In this document: positions 1-5,311 of the stretch, piece after piece
Layout: each line of letters begins with the position of its first letter
Numbering within the stretch: the first letter of the stretch is position 1
DNA from: Verrucomicrobia subdivision 6 bacterium
GTDB taxonomy: Bacteria > Verrucomicrobiota > Verrucomicrobiia > Methylacidiphilales > Verrucolacustridaceae
Reading direction: 5' to 3'
NCBI GenBank assembly: GCA_945866245.1
Contig: CAMBGW010000077.1
Location: forward strand, 1 to 5,311
Length of the DNA: 5,311 nucleotides
The notes under the pieces: model-generated
The model's input: the letters and a program-made list of their open reading frames with translations, nothing else
The model's database searches: none
Told to the model about the DNA's origin: nothing
Position numbers and translations under genes: made by a program

Positions 1-587
1 TTGAGCAGTTCAAGAGTCATCGAGCGCCTCTGGTTTTGAAGAGCACGCTCTGTGCCAATCTTCAGCTGGGCTTTCTGTGTATCGGTTTGCTGGGCGAGCT
101 TCGTCATAAACTCTGGGCCTTTCAATGTGGTCCGGTTCTGCTGATTGAAATTGGTGACGACGGCTTGCAGCTCCCCTGCGTCGAGGGTTTTGACCCGATC
201 CACTGTTGTTTCGAGCTGGCGCATTTGCGCCTGACTTTGTGCGGTGATCTGCTGCTCCGCCACGACGATCAACCGATTTCCCGTGATCAAGGCCGAGGCG
301 ATGACAAGAAGGAAGCCGACCGCATAAATAAAAGGCACGAAGGAGAGGAGCTTCATCACCGTTCGTTCAAGGGGCAAAGGCATGACTCGCGGGAAAGCGA
401 GCAGTACCCCTAAGGCCAAAAGAGGAACGGGGGTGCGATCCACCAGCCCGGAGCTAAAACGAAACGCCTGTAGGGCTCCTCCAAACGGATTGGAGAGAAG
501 TTGAAAGAGCAGATCGATGCCGGCGAATGCCAGCAAACCGTATCCGACAATGCGAAGAATTTCAGGGGCAGGCGTAGTGGTTTTCAT
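1..587 (-). CDS. HpsJ-like membrane protein, 3' end outside window
   Basis: This reading frame stays open from an ATG at 587-585 to the left edge, giving 195 visible residues and no stop, so the gene is partial at its C-terminus. The protein begins MKTTTPAPEILRIVGYG. Hydrophobic segments lie at about residues 11-31, 52-67 and 79-102. From about residue 108 it becomes hydrophilic and rich in Gln, Glu and Arg, with spaced aliphatic residues that suggest a coiled coil. Residues 48-63 (LVDRTPVPLLALGVLL) resemble the 'VDRG-x-x-PL-x-G' segment that I recall from the HpsJ family, which occurs in cyanobacterial hormogonium-polysaccharide and exosortase loci. The membrane topology with a soluble tail also fits. 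Family membership is an inference from one motif plus architecture, and the function is unknown. No good Shine-Dalgarno precedes the ATG (AAGATAAC only). The gene is divergent from the DUF1800 gene. The overlapping plus-strand frame at 36-413 reads as an unconvincing Cys/His-rich shadow. Confidence 0.75.
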   Translation of the reverse strand, partial: MKTTTPAPEILRIVGYGLLAFAGIDLLFQLLSNPFGGALQAFRFSSGLVDRTPVPLLALGVLLAFPRVMPLPLERTVMKLLSFVPFIYAVGFLLVIASALITGNRLIVVAEQQITAQSQAQMRQLETTVDRVKTLDAGELQAVVTNFNQQNRTTLKGPEFMTKLAQQTDTQKAQLKIGTERALQNQRRSMTLELL

Positions 588-745
588 AAAGTTATCTTGT
601 CGAAAATAGGCGGGTTGTCGAGGTGCGATCCGGTTGCTTGCTTTCCATTGCTTATAATCTGCTGATAAATAGATGCTTATGGGGGTGGTGTTTTTTTAAA
701 AAAATAACCGCATCTTTTGCAAAATTGAGTAGTCTAATCCTATAG
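588..745. promoter_or_regulatory. Divergent intergenic region with AT-rich promoter-like patch
   Basis: These 158 nt separate the divergent HpsJ-like and DUF1800 genes and should hold promoters for both. A perfect TATAAT lies at 653-658 on the plus strand, but no good -35 hexamer sits 16-18 nt upstream, so the call is weak. If used, it would leave a 5' leader of roughly 80 nt before the DUF1800 ATG. A T7A7 tract at 691-704 probably gives intrinsic curvature. Two short direct repeats are present: TTGTCGA at 597-603 and 615-621, and ATAGATGCT at 669-677 and 742-750, the latter spanning the DUF1800 start codon. No operator could be assigned to a known regulator. Confidence 0.4.
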
Positions 746-2371
746 ATGCTATCTGCCCTCGCAGCGTCTGATTGGGATCGTCCCAAGGCCTCTTTGCTTC
801 TGCAAAGGGCTGGTTTTGGTGGGACCCCAGATGAGGTAGGCACACTTGCCGCCCTCTCCCCTGCGGAAGCTGCTGAGTCGCTTCTCGGCCCCTCTCAGCT
901 TGTAGCCCCTGAGCCTCCCGCCTTCCTGAGCGAACCTGATCTCAAAGCAACTTTAGATTCGGAGCGATCTAAGCTGGCGGCATTACCAGAAAAAACCCGA
1001 GCTGAGGCGAAGAGGGAGTTTGCCCAGTTCGCGAGGACGAACCAGCGGCGTCACCTAACGGAGCTGCGGGGTTGGTGGCTGAAGTTGATGGCCGATCCGG
1101 TACGAGCGGCCAGAGAAAAAATTACTCTCTTCTTTCACGGCCACTTTGCCACCAGTTACGAAAAAGTTCCTAGTCCTTATCTTCTCTATCAACAAAACTG
1201 CCTTTTCCGGGAAAAGGGGTATGGACCTTGGTCCGACCTGGTCCTTGGCGTGGCCCAAGATCCCGCCATGCTGATCTATCTGGATGGGACTTTAAGCCGG
1301 GCAGAAGCCCCCAATGAAAATTTCGCCCGAGAACTTTTCGAGCTCTTTACTTTGGGCGAAGGAAATTATACTGAGCAGGACATTCAGGAGAGCGCCCGCG
1401 CCTTTACCGGTTGGACTACTGGAACCGGAAACAAAAACAAGGGCGGCCTCCAGTTGGGATCGCGTCCCACATTTAAAAGCGTCGCGAAATGGCATGACAC
1501 TGGATCGAAGACGATTTTTCGTTCCACCGGAAATTTCGATGGTGCCGATGTGATTCGATTGGCCTTGGCCCAAGAAGCTTCCTCGCGATGGATCACGCAA
1601 AAACTTTGGCGCTTTTACGCGGGCTGGTCTGCGCCCGAGCCCCTTCTCCAAGAATTAGTGAAAGAGTGGCAATCTCTCAAAGGGCAGATCCGACCCTTCC
1701 TGATGGCAATGTGGACAAACCCAAACTTTTACGATCCTGTTCGGGCGGCCGACCGAGTTAAATCCCCCACCGAGTGGTTGGTGGGACTATGCCGACAAAT
1801 CGATCGACCTTTGCCTGCTCCCTCTCTTTCCACTCATATCTTAAGCCAGCTTGGGCAAATTCTTTTCGAGCCCCCCAACGTCAAAGGGTGGGACGGGGGT
1901 ATCGCTTGGATCAATACGGCCAGTATCACCCGCCGTTATGAGTTTGGTTCGTGGTTGGTGGAAGGTACTCAGGGCCTGCAGAAACTCGGATCTCTCAATA
2001 TGGTGCGGGTGGCGTCAGAAAGTGGCGCGATGACAGTAGCTCCTCCCGAGATCAGCCCGGAAGGGATGGTGGTCACCCATTCCGCCAAAGACATGGACCC
2101 TGCAGAAAAGCAGGCTGCCACAGAAAAAATGCGAGAAACGATCGCCCTTTCTCCTGCTCCGGTTGCTTCGATTGCCACCTCGGAGCAGCGTCAAAGCCCA
2201 GAGAAGCTGCTTGCGGCCATGGCGACCCGCTTCCTCGCGGGCGAAACGATCCCGGCGGACTTGAGGACTCGTTTTCAGCAAGCGGCCGGCGAAAAGATCC
2301 CCTTCACCGATTCTGCGATTCGGAAAATGATTTTGGCTATGGTGCAGAGTCCTCTTTATCAGGTGACATGA
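746..2371 (+). CDS. DUF1800 family protein
   Basis: This 541-residue protein carries the DUF1800 (PF08811) signatures in the expected order. These are an N-terminal LLLQRAGFGGTP (17-28), WW-x-x-x-M (110-115), EKITLFFHGHFATS with KV (124-141), DPAMLIYLDG (172-181), PNENFARELFELFTLGEG-x-YTE (189-210), ARAFTGW (217-223), a WHDTGSKTI segment (249-257), VKSPTEWLVGL (338-348) and GQILFEPPNVKGWDGG (370-385). The biochemical function of the family is not established. The start is well constrained because an in-frame TAG at 743-745 abuts the ATG, which excludes any N-terminal extension. No Shine-Dalgarno sequence is evident. The N-terminus has no hydrophobic h-region and no twin-arginine motif, so the protein looks unexported on its own. 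Residues about 410-490 are a less conserved, Ala/Glu-rich linker before a C-terminal helical segment ending SPLYQVT. The DUF1501 gene follows after 10 nt, so co-transcription and joint function are likely. Confidence 0.93.
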   Translation: MLSALAASDWDRPKASLLLQRAGFGGTPDEVGTLAALSPAEAAESLLGPSQLVAPEPPAFLSEPDLKATLDSERSKLAALPEKTRAEAKREFAQFARTNQRRHLTELRGWWLKLMADPVRAAREKITLFFHGHFATSYEKVPSPYLLYQQNCLFREKGYGPWSDLVLGVAQDPAMLIYLDGTLSRAEAPNENFARELFELFTLGEGNYTEQDIQESARAFTGWTTGTGNKNKGGLQLGSRPTFKSVAKWHDTGSKTIFRSTGNFDGADVIRLALAQEASSRWITQKLWRFYAGWSAPEPLLQELVKEWQSLKGQIRPFLMAMWTNPNFYDPVRAADRVKSPTEWLVGLCRQIDRPLPAPSLSTHILSQLGQILFEPPNVKGWDGGIAWINTASITRRYEFGSWLVEGTQGLQKLGSLNMVRVASESGAMTVAPPEISPEGMVVTHSAKDMDPAEKQAATEKMRETIALSPAPVASIATSEQRQSPEKLLAAMATRFLAGETIPADLRTRFQQAAGEKIPFTDSAIRKMILAMVQSPLYQVT

Positions 2372-2377
2372 AAGGAG
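2371..2377 (+). promoter_or_regulatory. Shine-Dalgarno of the DUF1501 gene
   Basis: AAAGGAG sits 4 nt before the ATG at 2382, a short but usable spacing. Its first A is the last base of the DUF1800 TGA stop, so the two cistrons are tightly coupled. The strong site here contrasts with the lack of one before DUF1800. Confidence 0.8.
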
Positions 2378-2381
2378 CCTC

Positions 2382-3701
2382 ATGAGTGATCACGATCTAA
2401 AGACACGTCGGGAATTTCTGAGAACAGGTCTTCTTGGGGGTTCACTTTCGTGGACCCTACCCGCCTTTCTCAGTCGGACGATGGACTCCTTGCATGCCCA
2501 AGCAGACGGGTCGCTCATCCAGGGGGTCACTGGCCGCGACGGCAATATCTTGGTTGTTCTGCAACTTGCGGGGGGCAACGATGGGCTGAACACAGTCATC
2601 CCCCTAGGCAACGACGAGTATAGAAAAGCCCGTCCCACTCTTGGCATGGCGGACTCGGTCGCCTTGCAACTTGATCCAAAGACGGGGCTGCATCCTGCTC
2701 TTTCCGGATTAGCCTCTGCATTTCACGAGGGAAATTTGGCAATCGTTCAAGGGGTAGGTTACCCCAATCCGAATCGGTCCCACTTTCGCTCGACGGAGAT
2801 TTGGGCGACGGCAGTTGATTCTGACAAGTCGTCTACCACAGGTTGGATTGGAAGATATTTTGATAACGCCTGCTCGGGTTGTGACGCTTCGGTCGGTGTC
2901 GCCATGGCCTCCCAGATGCCCCAAGCCATGAACGCGGCAACGCCAACAGGAGTTCTCTATCAAGGCGGGAGCGGGGGTGGAAACAAGATGAAGGGCAAAA
3001 AGAAGAGCGCGACTTCAGATCCTGCGATGATGACAATGGGGGATGATGAAGATGCGGGGGAGGCAGGCGGTTCAATCGGCATGCTGAATGGGCCGGGAAG
3101 TTTGGGAAAGCTTTCCGCCTTAGATTTTCTGGAGAGAACCGAAATGGATGCCAAGGTCAGCCAGCAGGAGATTGCTCAGGCTTCCGCCAAGGCGAAAAAC
3201 TCTGTCCCCTACCCCGGCACGCGGCTTGGCCAGAACTTTGCCATGGTTTCTCGGTTGATCGCGGGCGGAATGCCGACGCGGATTTACTACCTTTCCCAAG
3301 GCGGATTCGACACCCATACCCAGCAAGCTCCGGCGCATGAGCGTTTGCTCAAGGAGATGGGTGACGCAGTGGCGGCGTTTCTCGCGGATCTCAAGGCCCA
3401 CGGCAATTTAGGCCGTGTCTCCCTAATGACCTTTAGTGAGTTCGGTCGTCGGGTCAAAGAGAATGCCAGCGGTGGAACCGACCACGGTGCAGCTGCCCCC
3501 CTCTTTCTCGCCGGTGGCGGAGTGAAGGCGGGATTACTTGGTCAAATGCCCTCCCTTGCCCCTAAAGATCTTTTTGACGGAGATGTGAAGTACAACACCG
3601 ATTTTCGCTCCGTTTACGCAACGATTCTAGAAAAGCATCTGGGCGTGAAGTCTGCCCCAATACTCAAAAAGGATTTCTCTACGATCCCAGTTTATGCCTA
3701 A
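2382..3701 (+). CDS. DUF1501 family protein with Tat signal peptide
   Basis: This 439-residue protein matches DUF1501 (PF07394), a family placed in the alkaline phosphatase/sulfatase-like fold clan but of unknown activity. The N-terminus has a twin-arginine motif TRREFL (residues 8-13), an uncharged hydrophobic stretch to about residue 30, and a possible signal peptidase site after AQA (39-41), so Tat export of a folded protein is predicted. Core motifs are LAGGNDGLNTVIP (62-74), LHP (103-105), NRSHFRSTEIW (131-141), GGFDTH (307-312) and TFSEFGRRVKEN followed by GGTDHG (350-369). The Asp/His residues of the last motifs are plausible metal ligands by analogy with the clan. Residues about 195-240 are a low-complexity insert: Gly-rich, then Lys-rich (KMKGKKK), then Met-rich, then acidic (DDEDAGEAGG). 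The gene follows DUF1800 after 10 nt and ends just before a strong terminator. Confidence 0.93.
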   Translation: MSDHDLKTRREFLRTGLLGGSLSWTLPAFLSRTMDSLHAQADGSLIQGVTGRDGNILVVLQLAGGNDGLNTVIPLGNDEYRKARPTLGMADSVALQLDPKTGLHPALSGLASAFHEGNLAIVQGVGYPNPNRSHFRSTEIWATAVDSDKSSTTGWIGRYFDNACSGCDASVGVAMASQMPQAMNAATPTGVLYQGGSGGGNKMKGKKKSATSDPAMMTMGDDEDAGEAGGSIGMLNGPGSLGKLSALDFLERTEMDAKVSQQEIAQASAKAKNSVPYPGTRLGQNFAMVSRLIAGGMPTRIYYLSQGGFDTHTQQAPAHERLLKEMGDAVAAFLADLKAHGNLGRVSLMTFSEFGRRVKENASGGTDHGAAAPLFLAGGGVKAGLLGQMPSLAPKDLFDGDVKYNTDFRSVYATILEKHLGVKSAPILKKDFSTIPVYA

Positions 3702-3704
3702 AGA

Positions 3705-3735
3705 AAAACCCCGATGGGGTTGCCATCGGGGTTTT
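3705..3735. terminator. Bidirectional rho-independent terminator
   Basis: A perfect 13-bp stem (AAAACCCCGATGG at 3705-3717 with CCATCGGGGTTTT at 3723-3735) encloses the 5-nt loop GGTTG. It starts 3 nt after the DUF1501 stop and lies 25 nt past the glnA stop on the minus strand. A runs on the left and T runs on the right give a U-tract in both directions, so it can end both convergent units. Confidence 0.92.
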
Positions 3736-3760
3736 CGTGCAACGTGGGTTGCGGCAGTTT

Positions 3761-5194
3761 TTAGACGTCGTAGTACATGAAAAACTCATACGGATGGGGA
3801 CGGAGACGCAGGGCGTCGTAATCCTTAACCCGCATTTCTACGATGGTATCCACCATGTCCTTGGTGAAGACGTCTCCCTTGAGCAGGAACTCGTGATCCT
3901 TTTCCAGGGCTTGTGCTGCGCCGAGCAGTGAATCAGGGGCACTTGGAACCTTGGCCAGCTCTTTGGGAGGAAGCTCATAGAGGTTCTTGTCGAGCGGATC
4001 GCCGGGATGAATCTTGTTCTGAATGCCGTCCAATCCCGCCAACATCTGCGCCGCACAGGCGAGATAAGGATTGGCTGCGGGATCCGGGGTGCGGAACTCA
4101 ATTCGCACCGCTTTCGGATTGGATGAGTAAGTCGGAATCCGAATCGCGGCACTACGATTTCTTGCGCTATAGGCAAAGTTTACTGGCGCCTCGTACCCTG
4201 GAACCAGCCGCTTGAAGCTGTTGGTTGTCGGGTTCGTGATGGCAGTCAATGCCCGCGCGTGCTTGATGATTCCGCCGATGTAGTAGAGAGCGAGTTCGCT
4301 CAAGTTGGCGTACCCCTTCCCGGCAAAGAGCGGTTTGCCGTCTTTCCAGATGCTTTGATGACAGTGCATCCCCGAGCCGTTGTCTCCGAAGAGAGGTTTA
4401 GGCATGAATGTCGCTGTTTTCCCGTGACGACGGGCCACGTTGCGCACGACATATTTATAGAGGTTCATCTTGTCCCCCGTGCGGACCAGCGTGTCGAAGC
4501 GGATATCGATCTCGGCTTGTCCGGCGGTCGCAACTTCGTGGTGTTGCCGCTCAATCTGCACACCGAGATCTTCCAGCATCAGGGTGATTTCGTTGCGAAT
4601 ATCCTGTTGAGTATCGGCAGGGGGTACTGGGAAGTAACCCTCCTTGTGGCGGATCTTATATCCGGTGTTCGGCATTTCTTCGCGACCGCTGTTGAAGATG
4701 CCCTCGGCGGAGTCGACCTGATAAAAGGAGCCCCTTGAAGAGGAATCGTACCTTACATCGTCAAAGATAAAGAATTCCGCTTCCGGACCAAAGAAAGCGG
4801 TGTCGCCGATCTTGGTGCTTTGCAGATATTTTTCTGCGCGGATGGCGATACTACGGGGGTCCCTTTCGTAGGTCTGCATCGTGATCGGGTCGATGACGGT
4901 GCAAACAAGGCTCAACGTGGGTTCCGCGTTGAAGGGGTCGAGCATGGCCGTGGCAGGATCGGGCAGTACGAGCATGTCGGACGAGTTGATCGACTTCCAC
5001 CCACGGATGGACGAGCCGTCGAAGCCTAAACCTTCTTTAAAGGTCGACTCCTCAAGCTCGGCAAGGGTGGTGGTGAAGTGCTGCCAGGTTCCGGGAATGT
5101 CACAGAATTTGTAGTCTACGAGACGACAGTTGTGCGCCTTGGCAAAGGCCAAGACTTCTTTGCCCGATTTTGCGTTAAGATGTTTTTCAGTCAT
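3761..5194 (-). CDS. glnA: Type I glutamine synthetase
   Basis: Glutamine synthetase makes L-glutamine from glutamate, ammonia and ATP in the cytoplasm and is the main entry point for ammonium. The 477-residue protein is full length for the GSI family, whose active form is a dodecamer. Visible motifs are FDGSSIRGW (58-66), FFGPEAEFFIFD (134-145, metal ligands Glu138 and Glu140), HHEVATAGQAE (218-228, ligands Glu220 and Glu228), KPLFGDNGSGMHCHQS (266-281, with His277), VPGYEAPVN (331-339, flap Glu335), NRSAAIRIP (346-354) and EFRTPDP (366-372). NLYELPP (404-410) contains Tyr406, the adenylylation site of GSI-beta enzymes, so covalent control by GlnE is plausible. I chose the ATG at 5194 because TAAAGGAG sits 8 nt upstream and the conserved fold starts soon after. 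An in-frame ATG at 5305 would add 37 residues that overlap the PII gene and look unlike GS. The upstream PII gene indicates a nitrogen-regulated operon. Confidence 0.97.
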   Translation of the reverse strand: MTEKHLNAKSGKEVLAFAKAHNCRLVDYKFCDIPGTWQHFTTTLAELEESTFKEGLGFDGSSIRGWKSINSSDMLVLPDPATAMLDPFNAEPTLSLVCTVIDPITMQTYERDPRSIAIRAEKYLQSTKIGDTAFFGPEAEFFIFDDVRYDSSSRGSFYQVDSAEGIFNSGREEMPNTGYKIRHKEGYFPVPPADTQQDIRNEITLMLEDLGVQIERQHHEVATAGQAEIDIRFDTLVRTGDKMNLYKYVVRNVARRHGKTATFMPKPLFGDNGSGMHCHQSIWKDGKPLFAGKGYANLSELALYYIGGIIKHARALTAITNPTTNSFKRLVPGYEAPVNFAYSARNRSAAIRIPTYSSNPKAVRIEFRTPDPAANPYLACAAQMLAGLDGIQNKIHPGDPLDKNLYELPPKELAKVPSAPDSLLGAAQALEKDHEFLLKGDVFTKDMVDTIVEMRVKDYDALRLRPHPYEFFMYYDV

Positions 5195-5202
5195 TTGTAT
5201 TT

Positions 5203-5209
5203 CTCCTTT
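5203..5209 (-). promoter_or_regulatory. Shine-Dalgarno of glnA
   Basis: On the minus strand AAAGGAG lies 8 nt before the ATG at 5194-5192. This site decides the glnA start in favour of the 477-residue form over the 514-residue extension. Confidence 0.85.
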
Positions 5210-5221
5210 ATTTGAAAGACG

Positions 5222-5243
5222 TGAATTGCCCCTAGGCACTTCA
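5222..5243 (-). other. Stem-loop in the PII-glnA intercistronic gap
   Basis: On the minus strand TGAA-G-TGCC-TAGG-GGCA-A-TTCA can fold as two 4-bp helices separated by one G/A mismatch, with a TAGG loop. The 5' arm begins with the TGA stop codon of the PII gene. No U-tract follows, so it is not a rho-independent terminator. A role in mRNA processing or in setting the PII:GS ratio is only speculative. Confidence 0.4.
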
Positions 5244-5311
5244 GACCGCCTTTTCTCCTCTGTCCTCGGTTCGGATGCGGATGACCTCATCCAAAGGTAG
5301 GACAAAAATCT
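5241..5311 (-). CDS. PII nitrogen regulatory protein, C-terminal fragment
   Basis: Reading leftward from the right edge, the minus strand encodes IFVLPLDEVIRIRTEDRGEKAV and then TGA at 5243-5241. This is the characteristic C-terminus of PII proteins (GlnB/GlnK family): the 'GKIFV' beta strand followed by the RIRT motif, whose two Arg residues contact ATP phosphates in characterised PII proteins. PII is a small trimeric cytoplasmic sensor of ATP/ADP and 2-oxoglutarate that controls GS activity, nitrogen gene expression or ammonium transport. Only 22 codons are in the window and the rest lies beyond the right edge. glnA begins 46 nt downstream, so the two are very probably co-transcribed. GlnB and GlnK cannot be told apart from this fragment, but linkage to glnA rather than amtB favours a GlnB-type role. 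The residue after RIRT is Glu where Gly is usual, a possible local variation. Confidence 0.85.
   Translation of the reverse strand, partial: IFVLPLDEVIRIRTEDRGEKAV

Noticed and set aside
36..413. Plus-strand ORF of 125 codons
   Set aside because: It lies wholly inside the minus-strand membrane protein frame, which has coherent hydrophobic segments and a family-like motif. The plus-strand translation has no recognisable domain and ends in a charged, repetitive shadow-like tail.
717..746. TTGCAA (717-722) and TATAGA (741-746), spacing 18, as a promoter for the DUF1800 gene
   Set aside because: The -10 would overlap the ATG and put transcription start inside the coding sequence, removing the start codon that the conserved N-terminal RAGFG motif requires.
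652..843. Minus-strand ORF of 63 codons across the DUF1800 start
   Set aside because: It is antisense to the conserved DUF1800 N-terminus, has no recognisable features or ribosome binding site, and is best explained as a shadow.
1951..2385. Alternative plus-strand frame of 144 codons inside the end of DUF1800
   Set aside because: It overlaps the less conserved C-terminal part of DUF1800, whose own frame continues to a family-like ending. The alternative translation is Arg/Gly/Ser-rich and domainless.
4259..4738. Plus-strand ORF of 159 codons opposite glnA
   Set aside because: It is fully antisense to highly conserved glutamine synthetase coding sequence; long antisense frames are common there because of codon bias.
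5195..5305. Longer glnA product starting at 5305
   Set aside because: The extra 37 residues overlap the PII C-terminus in another frame, do not resemble GS, and ignore the strong ribosome binding site before 5194.
1..5311. CRISPR array, insertion sequence, tRNA, riboswitch or defence system
   Set aside because: No regularly spaced repeats, terminal inverted repeats, transposase motifs, tRNA-like cloverleaf or nuclease/helicase domains were seen. Nearly all of the window is accounted for by ordinary genes.

Overview
The window looks like chromosomal DNA from a moderately GC-rich Gram-negative bacterium, most plausibly of the Planctomycetota-Verrucomicrobiota group. That placement is an inference. 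It rests on a paired DUF1800/DUF1501 operon with a Tat-targeted second gene, which is frequent in that group, and on a type I-beta glutamine synthetase that looks bacterial but not cyanobacterial. No marker in the window fixes the phylum. I see no mobile elements, CRISPR array, tRNA or rRNA.

Layout from left to right. (1) Positions 1-587, minus strand: the N-terminal part of a membrane protein that runs off the left edge. It has about three hydrophobic segments and then a Gln-rich, probably coiled-coil tail. Its segment around residues 48-63 resembles the HpsJ family, known from cyanobacterial polysaccharide and exosortase loci. (2) Positions 588-745: a divergent intergenic region with an AT-rich promoter-like patch. 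(3) Positions 746-3701, plus strand: a two-gene operon with a 10-nt gap, made of a DUF1800 protein followed by a DUF1501 protein with a twin-arginine signal peptide. (4) Positions 3705-3735: a strong symmetric hairpin flanked by A and T runs, acting as a terminator shared by the convergent transcription units. (5) Positions 3761-5194, minus strand: complete glnA, glutamine synthetase. (6) Positions 5241-5311, minus strand: the last 22 codons of a PII signalling protein gene (glnB/glnK type), 46 nt upstream of glnA.

The right half is therefore a classic nitrogen-assimilation operon, with the PII sensor followed by glutamine synthetase. The adenylylatable Tyr motif is retained, so control by an adenylyltransferase that listens to PII is plausible. 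The left half is an uncharacterised envelope-related module. The DUF1501 protein is predicted to be exported by Tat. Its DUF1800 partner has no signal peptide and cannot be extended upstream, because a stop codon abuts its ATG. I found no strong evidence of a wholly new system. The best leads are the DUF1800/DUF1501 pair with its asymmetric targeting, the low-complexity charged insert in the DUF1501 protein, and the HpsJ-like gene next to it.
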